A stretch of 11,876 bases of DNA, taken from Vulcanisaeta distributa. Lineage in GTDB: Archaea; Thermoproteota; Thermoprotei; Thermoproteales; Thermocladiaceae. Positions 1 to 6,256 of this stretch are shown one piece after another. Below the pieces are notes generated by a model. That model made no database searches. It had not been told where the DNA came from and saw nothing but the letters and a program-made list of their open reading frames with translations. A program made the translations under genes and the position numbers. The stretch spans positions 6,346 through 18,221 of the forward strand of contig DAXY01000006.1 in assembly GCA_002506645.1 (NCBI GenBank), written 5' to 3'. Position 1 is the stretch's first letter. Each line of letters begins with the position of its first letter.

Positions 1-207
1 GACGAATTTAGTAATGGGTTGTGGAGATTCGTATTTAGTGGGTGTGGTTACGTGATTGAGGTCCTTAATGAAGGTGGTGTTACCGTACTACTCATTGGCG
101 GTGTTAATTCCATAGTAATTAATCGGCGCTTCCCATCACTTGATAGGTGGTATGAATTAGGTAGGGTTTGGGGTTTCGAGAATTACCTCATTGTGTTAAA
201 GAGCTAG
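1..207 (+). CDS. C-terminal end of an unidentified protein (5' partial)
   Basis: The reading frame is open from the first base of the window to a TAG at 205-207, so this is probably the last 68 residues of a gene that begins outside the window. A TTG at 19-21 is an internal possibility, but nothing supports it as a start. The tail alternates hydrophobic stretches with Gly-rich turns (SGCGYVIEVL, VTVLLIGGVNSIVI) and ends GFENYLIVLKS. That ending resembles the last beta strand of many Rossmann-type SAM methyltransferases; this is only an impression and I do not assign a function. The gene runs head-on into the regulator on the other strand and overlaps its last 12 bases. Arginine is written CGG and CGC once each near the end, beside AGG, whereas the neighbours use AGG far more. 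Confidence 0.55.
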   Translation, partial: DEFSNGLWRFVFSGCGYVIEVLNEGGVTVLLIGGVNSIVINRRFPSLDRWYELGRVWGFENYLIVLKS

Positions 208-873
208 GTTCGAGTGCTTTATGAATATTGAGTTTAGGCGTGGGCTATCGAGCATGATGACGTTATTGACCATATTTATCCTAAACTCCTTAAGCACTAA
301 TTGCATGTAGAGGTACATCAATGCCTTGCCCGCATCATCATAATCAATACTCACGTGGAATTGCTTCCCAACTCTCTTAATCCAGTCAAGACATGCATCA
401 TGGGATGGGCACGAGCTTTTACAGTCGTAGTTGGAGTACGTCGGCATCATTATTACGAACCTGCGGCCCCGAATGTCTATGAACGCCCCATAATTGGTGG
501 GTATTATTATCTTCACGCCGTGTTCATTGGTCTCGAGCCTGAACCCCAGGTAAACCATGGCCGTTGGTACGTAGTAGATCCTATTCGCCTCCCTACTCAA
601 TCCCAATGCCCTAACCTCCTCATCACTCAATTGCCTAATCCAACCGAAGTCCTCCAGGGCCTTCACGTGCCTATGAACGACGCCCTTAAGCATGCCCAAT
701 TCCTGGGCTATCGACGTGACGGTCATGGGGCCCCTACTGAGTATATCCATTATACTCACCCTAACGCTATTGCTCGACAACGCATCGAAGGATTCAATGG
801 GCAAGATGGCTACCGATTTTACGTTGATCCTGGCTATGTCCAACCCAGCCATTGCATTGTTTATCCTTATCAT
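196..873 (-). CDS. Winged-helix (ArsR/MarR-like) transcriptional regulator with Cys/His cluster
   Basis: A 225-residue protein, probably a cytoplasmic DNA-binding regulator. Residues about 36-82 form a winged helix-turn-helix: helix SVRVSIMDILSRG, then VTSIAQELGMLKGVVHRHVKALEDFGWI, the usual pattern of a turn, a recognition helix and a wing. The C-terminal half is not a family I can name. It contains strands (KIIIPTNYGAFIDI, RRFVIMMP) and then four possible metal ligands in a short stretch: C151, C155, H158 and C161 (C-x3-C-x2-H-x2-C), followed by a helical tail. This could bind zinc or an Fe-S cluster, or act as a redox switch; that is inference. The ATG at 871-873 has a TATA-like box centred 33 bases upstream (903-909), fitting a near-leaderless mRNA; M8 is a weaker alternative start. 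It is divergent from the radical SAM gene, so it may regulate that gene or itself. Its TAA lies inside the end of the convergent gene on its left. Confidence 0.85.
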   Translation of the reverse strand: MIRINNAMAGLDIARINVKSVAILPIESFDALSSNSVRVSIMDILSRGPMTVTSIAQELGMLKGVVHRHVKALEDFGWIRQLSDEEVRALGLSREANRIYYVPTAMVYLGFRLETNEHGVKIIIPTNYGAFIDIRGRRFVIMMPTYSNYDCKSSCPSHDACLDWIKRVGKQFHVSIDYDDAGKALMYLYMQLVLKEFRINMVNNVIMLDSPRLNSIFIKHSNLAL

Positions 874-902
874 TTCACGTACACAGATACATAACCTCTG
901 AG

Positions 903-909
903 TTTAAAA
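903..909 (-). promoter_or_regulatory. TATA-like box of the winged-helix regulator
   Basis: Read on the minus strand this is TTTTAAA, centred 33 bases from the regulator ATG, so transcription would begin about 6 bases before it. It sits in the only 72-base gap between the regulator and the divergent radical SAM gene. Because it is almost symmetrical it could also fire rightward, giving a 13-base leader for the radical SAM gene. Confidence 0.5.
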
Positions 910-932
910 CCCTAATTTGGTAGGTCATAGAG

Positions 933-939
933 TTTAATA
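933..939 (+). promoter_or_regulatory. Possible TATA-like box of the radical SAM gene
   Basis: TTTAATA, centred 31 bases before the internal ATG at 967 (M8 of the radical SAM protein). This is the spacing seen for other genes in the window. If this box is the real promoter, the first seven residues from ATG 946 are not translated. If the box at 903-909 is used instead, ATG 946 is the start. Confidence 0.3.
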
Positions 940-945
940 GAATGC

Positions 946-2031
946 ATGAGTAGGCACCAAGACCTTATGTGGAGGGGTAGTGTTGACGTGATTGAGAGGA
1001 TGAGGGAGGTAATTAGGGTAGAAAGGGGTACGCCGCAGGTTGGTGCCCTGGCCTTCGGCATAGTTGATAGGGGGACAAACATAATTGAGGTTAGGCCAAC
1101 GTCGCTGTGCCCATTATCCTGCATATACTGCTCGGTGAATGCCGGCCCTAGGTCAACGAATAGGTGGGCGGAGTTCATCGATGACCCCGACACATTACTT
1201 ACGGCGTTGGAGGAGGTGGTGCGGTTCAAGGGCACGGGAGACATTGAGGTTCACATCGATGGTATGGGCGAGCCCGGCATTTACCCATACCTAGCGGTTT
1301 TAATCCGCGGTATTAAGGCCATTAACGGCGTTTCAACGGTGTCAATGCAGACGCGGTTATACATGCTCACCAAGGAGGAGCTCAGGGACTTGGCGCAGGC
1401 AGGCCTGGATAGGATAAACCTCAGCATTGACACGCTGAATCCGGAATTGGCTAGGAAAATAAGTGGTGCTCCATGGTATGACGTTGACCACGTTAAGGAA
1501 TTGGCAGTTCAAGCCCTTGAACTTGGAATTAACGTAATAGCATCCCCGGTCTGGCTGCCTGGAATCAACGACAATGACTTGGTCGAGGTAATTAAGTGGG
1601 CTAAGGAAGTGGGGTTGGGTATGGGCACTCTACCGCCGGTACTCATTCAGAAGTACATACCGCATAAGAGGGGTAGGAAGGCCAGGGTCAGGGTCATGAC
1701 CTGGAAGGAATTCTGGGGAAGGATTAGGAGGTTGGAGAATGAACTGGGCATTAGGTTAACGGCTACAAACGAGGAATTAAGGATACATAGAGCCCCCGAG
1801 CTACCTAAGCCATATAATGTCGGTGATGAGGTTAAGGTTAGGGTAATTAGCAGGGGCATATTCAGGGGGGAGTTCCTAGGCGTAATACTGCCGCTGAGGG
1901 ATACGGCAATTCAGGATAGGGTGATTACCGTGATTGCCGATCCACGTATGGAGAAGGCACTAATCGGCAATCAGGTTAGGGTTAGGGTTATTGAGAATGG
2001 CAATAACATATACATGGGCAGGCTCGCCTAA
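946..2031 (+). CDS. Radical SAM protein with C-terminal TRAM/OB-like domain (COG2100-like)
   Basis: A 361-residue radical SAM enzyme. The cluster motif C55-x3-C59-x2-C62 (LCPLSCIYC) binds the [4Fe-4S] that cleaves SAM, and GMGEP at 106-110 is the usual SAM-binding strand after it. Strand-like repeats follow (LDRINLSIDTL, INVIASPVWLPGINDND), as in a partial TIM barrel ending near residue 270. Residues about 288-361 (VGDEVKVRVISRGIFRGEFLGVILP to the end) are rich in Val and Arg and look like a small five-stranded beta barrel of the TRAM/OB kind, often used to hold RNA. The whole resembles the uncharacterised archaeal family COG2100; this is from memory, and the substrate is unknown. A TAG at 928-930 closes the frame, so translation starts at ATG 946 or at ATG 967. 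No Shine-Dalgarno site is present. It is divergent from the Cys/His regulator and 79 bases before the SDR gene. Confidence 0.88.
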   Translation: MSRHQDLMWRGSVDVIERMREVIRVERGTPQVGALAFGIVDRGTNIIEVRPTSLCPLSCIYCSVNAGPRSTNRWAEFIDDPDTLLTALEEVVRFKGTGDIEVHIDGMGEPGIYPYLAVLIRGIKAINGVSTVSMQTRLYMLTKEELRDLAQAGLDRINLSIDTLNPELARKISGAPWYDVDHVKELAVQALELGINVIASPVWLPGINDNDLVEVIKWAKEVGLGMGTLPPVLIQKYIPHKRGRKARVRVMTWKEFWGRIRRLENELGIRLTATNEELRIHRAPELPKPYNVGDEVKVRVISRGIFRGEFLGVILPLRDTAIQDRVITVIADPRMEKALIGNQVRVRVIENGNNIYMGRLA

Positions 2032-2060
2032 ACCTACTTATCACTATATTTACTTATATA

Positions 2061-2083
2061 TTTATAAATCAAGTAATACTTAA
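2061..2083 (+). promoter_or_regulatory. TATA-like boxes upstream of the SDR gene
   Basis: Two candidates lie in the AT-rich 79-base gap after the radical SAM gene. TTTATAAA at 2061-2068 is the stronger match but is 46 bases from the ATG, giving a leader of about 20 bases with no Shine-Dalgarno site. TACTTAA at 2077-2083 is weaker but sits 31 bases from the ATG, as for neighbouring genes. The T-rich stretch just before (2045-2063) may also end radical SAM transcripts, though it has no run longer than three T. Confidence 0.45.
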
Positions 2084-2110
2084 CTCACCCTTACATAACC
2101 TAAACCTCGT

Positions 2111-2908
2111 ATGGTTAGGGTCGCTGTCGTTAGTGGTTCTGGACGTGGGATTGGTCGTGCAATTGCGGTTAGGCTAGCTAGGGATGGTTTTAGGGTTGTT
2201 GTTAATTATAAGAGGCATGATGAGGAGGGTGAGGAGACCATGAGGTTGATCAAGAATGTTGGTGGTGAGGCGATTATGGTTAAGGCAGACGTGGCCACCG
2301 CGGATGGGGCTAAGGCGGTCATTGATGAGGCCGTTAGGCAGTGGGGTTCCGTGGATATAGTCGTTAATAATGCCGGCCTAGGCATAATGAAGCCCTTCGT
2401 CGATGTTGATGAGGGTTTATGGGATAAGATAATAAACACGAACCTCAAGTCAGCCTATTTACTGACTAGGTTTGCAGTGCCTTACATGGTTAGGAATAAT
2501 TGGGGCAGGGTCATAAACATGAGCTCTATAGAGGGTATAATGGGCGCCGCGTATAACGTGCCCTACGCAACTGCCAAGGCGGCCTTAATAGGGTTTACTA
2601 AGGCGTTGGCGGCTGAGCTGGCCCCCTACGGAATAACCGTCAATGCAATAGCCCCTGGCCTCGTAAGGACCAAGATGGGGATGAGCCTGTTACAGGTGCT
2701 CAATGTTAGGGAGGAGGATTGGGTTAAGGCAGGCACTTTGACGGGTAGGATTATAGAGCCCGAGGAGGTCGCCGACCTTGTGGCATTCCTAGTTAGCGAC
2801 TCGGCGAGGAATATAACGGGGCAGGTCTTCATAATAGATGCGGGAACAACAATACTACCGGCGGCGAGGCACTTGGCGAGCACGCACCATGACGCCTCTT
2901 TAAAATGA
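2111..2908 (+). CDS. Short-chain dehydrogenase/reductase (FabG-like, NAD(P)-dependent)
   Basis: A 265-residue classical SDR with every hallmark. The cofactor loop is GSGRGIG (residues 9-15), D60 follows a beta strand (VKADV), and NNAG is at 86-89. N111 lies in INTNLKS. The catalytic residues are S139 (INMSS), Y152 and K156 (YATAK), with the usual 13-residue Ser-Tyr spacing. After these comes APGLVRTKM, which caps the cofactor site. The end GQVFIIDAGTT is typical, but some 20 further residues (ILPAARHLAS...) run on past the normal end near the conserved DAG. The asparagine after the second strand (VNYKRHD) suggests NADP more than NAD, which is inference. The substrate cannot be read from sequence: 3-oxoacyl-ACP or -CoA reductase, sugar dehydrogenase and others share this fold. 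An in-frame TAA shortly upstream makes ATG 2111 the first possible ATG. Its TGA is 7 bases from the stop of the convergent tenA-like gene. Confidence 0.93.
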   Translation: MVRVAVVSGSGRGIGRAIAVRLARDGFRVVVNYKRHDEEGEETMRLIKNVGGEAIMVKADVATADGAKAVIDEAVRQWGSVDIVVNNAGLGIMKPFVDVDEGLWDKIINTNLKSAYLLTRFAVPYMVRNNWGRVINMSSIEGIMGAAYNVPYATAKAALIGFTKALAAELAPYGITVNAIAPGLVRTKMGMSLLQVLNVREEDWVKAGTLTGRIIEPEEVADLVAFLVSDSARNITGQVFIIDAGTTILPAARHLASTHHDASLK

Positions 2909-2915
2909 CGCGGAA

Positions 2916-3590
2916 TTAAATAACCCACTGCTCCTGCCTATATGCCATGTCCCAGAACAAGTACTCATAGGTGCTGGCCATCCTAAAAATGCCCAATAAC
3001 TTATTGAAATCCCTCATTAAGTAATCACTGGCCTCATCAATAATTGCCCTAAGCCCCTCAACAATACCCGCGTACTCAGGGGTTAGGTAAACCGAGGCCC
3101 AGTCCCTATAGGCCTTGACAGGATTCCCACTCAACTTATCGGCGTGGTGTCTCGCAATCTCCAGGTATGTCCAGTAGCACGGGAGTATTGCCACCAAGCC
3201 CTCGTATGGACCACCTAGGGAGCATGTGGTTAGTAGGAAGTTCATGTAGGCCGTGTTTGTGGGGCTCGGCCTAGCCCTGGCCACCTCATCGATGCTTAAG
3301 CCGAGGGCGTTAATTAACTTATTGTAGTTCTCGAGCTCCGTGGTCACGTCAGCCAGCGCCAGCTCAAGCACCCTCCTCATGGCGTTGGGGCTCTCGAGCT
3401 TGGACGCGATCAATGCCTGGCACCTGGTCAGTGTTATTAAGTAGTTGTAGTCCTGGACCACGTAGAACTTGAACTTCTCGATGGGTAATGACCCATTGAA
3501 GAGCTCGATGACGAATGCGTGATTGATTATTTTGCGCCAAATATCGTCCGATCCATCCCTAAGGAGCGCCGTGATGGAGCGGCCCATCAC
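2916..3590 (-). CDS. tenA: TenA family protein (thiaminase II / aminopyrimidine aminohydrolase)
   Basis: A 224-residue all-helical protein matching the TenA family. In Bacillus TenA the active residues are Asp44, Tyr47, Cys135 and Glu205; here D47 and Y50 (VVQDYNYL), C138 (LPCYWTYLEI) and E209 (TYEYLFWDMAY) occupy the equivalent places, and Y168 may be the extra active-site tyrosine. Retention of the cysteine places it in the TenA_C group, which hydrolyses thiamine or, in salvage, aminomethyl-pyrimidine breakdown products of thiamine to the HMP precursor. It is probably a homotetramer in the cytoplasm. The longest frame starts at a GTG (3588-3590) directly followed by an ATG (3585-3587). The ATG is preferred, because a TATA-like box at 3611-3617 is centred 27 bases from it, as expected for a leaderless mRNA. 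The topoisomerase gene ends 30 bases upstream on the same strand, so readthrough is also possible. Confidence 0.92.
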   Translation of the reverse strand: MMGRSITALLRDGSDDIWRKIINHAFVIELFNGSLPIEKFKFYVVQDYNYLITLTRCQALIASKLESPNAMRRVLELALADVTTELENYNKLINALGLSIDEVARARPSPTNTAYMNFLLTTCSLGGPYEGLVAILPCYWTYLEIARHHADKLSGNPVKAYRDWASVYLTPEYAGIVEGLRAIIDEASDYLMRDFNKLLGIFRMASTYEYLFWDMAYRQEQWVI

Positions 3591-3610
3591 GTAATTGCCG
3601 TGGTTCTAGG

Positions 3611-3617
3611 AATTAAA
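3611..3617 (-). promoter_or_regulatory. TATA-like box of the tenA-like gene
   Basis: Minus-strand TTTAATT (with C just before it), centred 27 bases upstream of the tenA ATG and lying in the 30-base gap after the topoisomerase stop. The position predicts transcription beginning on the ATG itself. It gives the gene its own promoter despite being codirectional with the topoisomerase. Confidence 0.4.
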
Positions 3618-3620
3618 GCA

Positions 3621-5486
3621 TTACGAGGCCTTACCACCAATGCCCCTGCCGGCCTTATTCAGCGACTCCCTCAAGGCCCTCACCAACTCCAGCGCGACCT
3701 CCCTTTGCCTATTCATGAACTTATCATATATCCTCTTGGCCTCGCTCTTAAACGTGAGCAGTACATCGCTCGGCCGCAGCGACCCGCTCGTTATTTCCAT
3801 TAGGGCCTTCTCCATGCGTGACCTAAACCATGGGTCAATTAATTCATTGCCTGCCTTACTGAGTACGCTTATTACGGCCCTGCCCAGGGGCGTTGGTATG
3901 CACTGCCTATTCCTAATCCTGAAGTAGCCGCGGATTACGTTCGTGTGTATGTGGTCCTGCATCGTGGCATCAGTGCCAATGCCGTACTTCCTCATTAACT
4001 TAAGTAATTCTGATTCCGAGAGGTATGGCGGTGGTTCGGTTTCCCTCTCCTCAATCCAGGCCTTGACTATGCCCAGTTCATCACCAACCCTGACCCTGGG
4101 TAACACCTTCTCGCTTAGGCCCTCGAATGGGTATATGGTTAAGTAACCCCTGTCGATTATCCTCAACCCGTCAGTGCCGAACCTATGGCCTGAAACCTCA
4201 ACAACAATCCTCTGCCTTTCCACACGGGCCGGCGGGCTTAGCGTCGCTAGGAAGTGCCTAAGGACCAGGTCATATATCCTCCAGTACCGCTCATTCTTGA
4301 AGCGCCTCAGTATCTCCTGCCTCGTGGCACCCCTCGTTGGGTATATTGGCGGGTGCGCATTATCGCTGCTATTGCCCCGTGTCGGTTTAATGCCCATGCC
4401 CAATAACGCCCTGGCGTAATCGCCATGCTCACTATGCGTAAGTTCTAGGAGCACCTGTCTAAGGCTTAGGGTGGGTGGGTAAATCGTGGTCTCGGTCCTT
4501 GGGTATGATATGTAGCCATGCCTATAGAGCTCCTCGGCTATGTCGAGGGCGGCCTTAGGCCTAATATTGAGGAACCTACTGGCCCTCCTCTCAAGCTCTA
4601 TCGTGTCCAGGGGAATGGGTGGTTCTAGGAAGTCCTCCCTATAATTGGCAATTACCACCCTAGCCCTGGCCACGCCCTTAACCAGGCCAAGCACCCTCTC
4701 GGCCTCCTGCCTATCCCTGAAGGTACCCTCGTGATTTAGAGTTATCCCTGCGCCATCAACGTCAACTAACAGGTGAAGCGTGTAATACTTCTCCGGCCTA
4801 AAGCTCTCCCTCTCGATGGCCCTCTGCACGACTAGATTAAGTACGGGTGTTTGGCACGGGCCGTAACTAAGGAAGCTGCCCCTGGCCAGCGCGTTCCTAT
4901 CTACCTTTTCGACGCTTAGGGTCAACGCCCTCGTGAATACGGCACCAAGCGTTAGGTCCAGTATCATCCTAGTGAACACCCTCTTGGCAAGTCCAGGGTT
5001 TAGGCTTGTTGGTGAATTGAACGCCTCAACTATGTCATTCCGCGTTACTGCGGAAAAGAGGACACGCCTAAACACAGCCCTTGGGTTCACATTCCTTATC
5101 ACGAACATGGCCTCATAGGCTATGGCCTCACCCTCCGAGTCCGCGTCCAGCGCCAGATACACAACGCCCGCGTTAGCCCCCAGGCGTGATAATGCCCTCA
5201 CGTAGTTTATCGAGTCCTGCCTAATCACGAGTATTGGTTCAGCATCGAAAAGCTTCGAAGGTTCCACGGAGTGCCATTTATTCAATTCCTCCGGGAAGTC
5301 TACGTCCATTATGTGGCCCTTAAGCCCAACACTGACCCATTGCCCATCACCCCTCGTGAACCAGTAGGTCTTGATCCCATGGACCTTCCTAATGCCTACA
5401 CTGCCCTGGGCTAGGTACTTAGCGATAGCCCTAGCCACGGAATCCTTCTCGGCAACCACGAGCGATTCAATTATCATTAACCCCAA
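3621..5486 (-). CDS. top3: Type IA DNA topoisomerase, topoisomerase III family
   Basis: A 621-residue type IA topoisomerase, which cuts one DNA strand through a tyrosine and passes another through the gap. The TOPRIM domain spans residues about 7-150, with E13 (VVAEKDSVA) and the metal site D114/D116/E118 (LALDADSEGE). The catalytic tyrosine is Y328 in YISYPRTETTIYP, with R330 beside it. SDNAHPPIYPT (374-384) and YGIGTDATMQDHIHT (501-515) match the eukaryotic and archaeal Top3 pattern more closely than bacterial TopA. Only two cysteines are present (C211, C529), so there is no zinc ribbon tail. Top3 normally resolves recombination and replication intermediates, often with a RecQ-like or Hel308-type helicase. 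The longest frame begins at TTG 5486, but ATG 5475-5477 (MIIESLVVAEK) is the better start: GAGGTG at 5489-5494 lies 11 bases before it and the TOPRIM strand begins just after. It is divergent from the proline-rich membrane protein. Confidence 0.95.
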   Translation of the reverse strand: MGLMIIESLVVAEKDSVARAIAKYLAQGSVGIRKVHGIKTYWFTRGDGQWVSVGLKGHIMDVDFPEELNKWHSVEPSKLFDAEPILVIRQDSINYVRALSRLGANAGVVYLALDADSEGEAIAYEAMFVIRNVNPRAVFRRVLFSAVTRNDIVEAFNSPTSLNPGLAKRVFTRMILDLTLGAVFTRALTLSVEKVDRNALARGSFLSYGPCQTPVLNLVVQRAIERESFRPEKYYTLHLLVDVDGAGITLNHEGTFRDRQEAERVLGLVKGVARARVVIANYREDFLEPPIPLDTIELERRASRFLNIRPKAALDIAEELYRHGYISYPRTETTIYPPTLSLRQVLLELTHSEHGDYARALLGMGIKPTRGNSSDNAHPPIYPTRGATRQEILRRFKNERYWRIYDLVLRHFLATLSPPARVERQRIVVEVSGHRFGTDGLRIIDRGYLTIYPFEGLSEKVLPRVRVGDELGIVKAWIEERETEPPPYLSESELLKLMRKYGIGTDATMQDHIHTNVIRGYFRIRNRQCIPTPLGRAVISVLSKAGNELIDPWFRSRMEKALMEITSGSLRPSDVLLTFKSEAKRIYDKFMNRQREVALELVRALRESLNKAGRGIGGKAS

Positions 5487-5488
5487 AA

Positions 5489-5494
5489 CACCTC
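5489..5494 (-). promoter_or_regulatory. Shine-Dalgarno site deciding the topoisomerase start
   Basis: GAGGTG on the minus strand, 11 bases before the ATG at 5475-5477 but only 2 bases before the TTG at 5486. It therefore supports the shorter protein. It is one of the few ribosome-binding-like sites in the window. Confidence 0.45.
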
Positions 5495-5514
5495 TTTCGA
5501 AACATTTATTAACT

Positions 5515-5526
5515 TATTAATTAATA
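5515..5526. promoter_or_regulatory. Perfect 12-base AT palindrome, shared TATA-like element
   Basis: TATTAATTAATA is identical on both strands and lies in the 65-base gap between the topoisomerase and the membrane protein. Its centre is 31.5 bases before ATG 5552 on the plus strand. On the minus strand it is 43 bases before ATG 5477, placing transcription near the GAGGTG site. A second minus-strand candidate, TTAATAAAT (5504-5512), is nearer to the topoisomerase start. Confidence 0.45.
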
Positions 5527-5551
5527 GGCATAGCGATAAATGGTGTCGTGA

Positions 5552-6256
5552 ATGAGCGAGAAGAAGCCTGAGGAGAAACAGGTCAGGAGACCGCCATTAT
5601 ATCAGCAATACCCTGCCTATCCACCTCCACCACCGCAAATGCCGCCTCCACCCTCACCTCAGTACAGGCCACCACCATACCCACCATACCCACAGCCATA
5701 CCAACCTCCACCACCTCCGCCTCCAAGGCAGGCGCCAGTTACTAGACCAGCGGCCCAACAGCCGAGGATTGAGGAGTTGGCGCCGAGTATAAGCAAGCTC
5801 GTGCTTTACCTCGGCATACCACTGGCGTTAGTAGCAATAGTTTTTGTGATTACCGCAATCACGTTATTCCCAACCACAAGCGATGTTTATGTACCGTACT
5901 CATCCATCGCCTTCATGGCATCCCTAATAGCGATTGCGGCGGCATTGATCGTGGTATTCATAGCCATGTACCAGATAGCCATGGGCCTCGATAAGAGGTT
6001 CGAGTCTCTAGTGAGGGCGATGAGGCAGCAATCATCCGCAACGCAGTCCGTGACGGCAATCACCACGCCACCAACGCCACAATACCTACCCCAGCCACAG
6101 CAAGCCGCTGAAAGAATACTGGCACCACCGCCTAGGCCGCCGCAGGTCAAGCCTCAGCAGGTCCAGCCGCAATCGACTACTCAGCAGGAGACCACGCAGG
6201 AGGGTGTTAGCGAGGAGAAACAGGGAGACTCTGAGGAGGGCCTTAGTGAGGAGTGA
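5552..6256 (+). CDS. Proline-rich two-helix membrane protein of unknown function
   Basis: A 234-residue protein whose family I do not recognise. Residues 1-10 are charged (MSEKKPEEKQ). Residues 12-75 are a disordered Pro/Tyr/Gln tract with repeated PPYPPYPQPYQ-type units and runs of up to seven prolines. Two membrane helices follow, about 82-106 (KLVLYLGIPLALVAIVFVI) and 117-143 (SSIAFMASLIAIAAALIVV), joined by a short polar loop (PTTSDVYVPYS). A charged segment GLDKRFESLVRAMRQ comes next, then a second disordered tail rich in Pro and Gln that turns acidic at the end (EEKQGDSEEGLSEE). There is no signal peptide, so both tails probably face the same side, perhaps the cytoplasm given the basic segment after helix 2. 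ATG 5552 has a TATA-like palindrome 31 bases upstream. The last 14 bases overlap the end of the convergent helicase gene. The acidic end and Pro tracts suggest a scaffold or tether, which is speculation. Confidence 0.87.
   Translation: MSEKKPEEKQVRRPPLYQQYPAYPPPPPQMPPPPSPQYRPPPYPPYPQPYQPPPPPPPRQAPVTRPAAQQPRIEELAPSISKLVLYLGIPLALVAIVFVITAITLFPTTSDVYVPYSSIAFMASLIAIAAALIVVFIAMYQIAMGLDKRFESLVRAMRQQSSATQSVTAITTPPTPQYLPQPQQAAERILAPPPRPPQVKPQQVQPQSTTQQETTQEGVSEEKQGDSEEGLSEE

Noticed and set aside
301..894. Plus-strand open frame of 197 codons opposite the regulator
   Set aside because: It lies on the complement of a gene with a clear wHTH fold, starts with TTG, and its translation has no recognisable pattern.
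1822..1897. Box C/D-like motifs (GTGATGA followed by CTGA) inside the radical SAM gene
   Set aside because: The motifs fall in conserved coding sequence (VGDEV), and I saw no paired C'/D' boxes or closing stem. A chance match is likely.
1975..1991. Telomere-like TTAGGG TTAGGG repeat near the end of the radical SAM gene
   Set aside because: The bases are simply the Val-Arg-Val-Arg codons GTT AGG GTT AGG in a strand of the C-terminal domain.
3519..4419. Several plus-strand open frames opposite topoisomerase III
   Set aside because: They are complementary shadows of a well-supported enzyme with intact catalytic motifs, and none has an independent promoter or motif.
5478..5486. TTG 5486 as the topoisomerase start
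   Set aside because: The GAGGTG site is only 2 bases from it but 11 bases from ATG 5477, and the protein fold begins right after the ATG.
5540..5551. Tiny upstream frame ATG GTG TCG TGA just before the membrane-protein ATG
   Set aside because: It encodes three residues. The predicted transcription start lies at or after it, so it is probably not translated.
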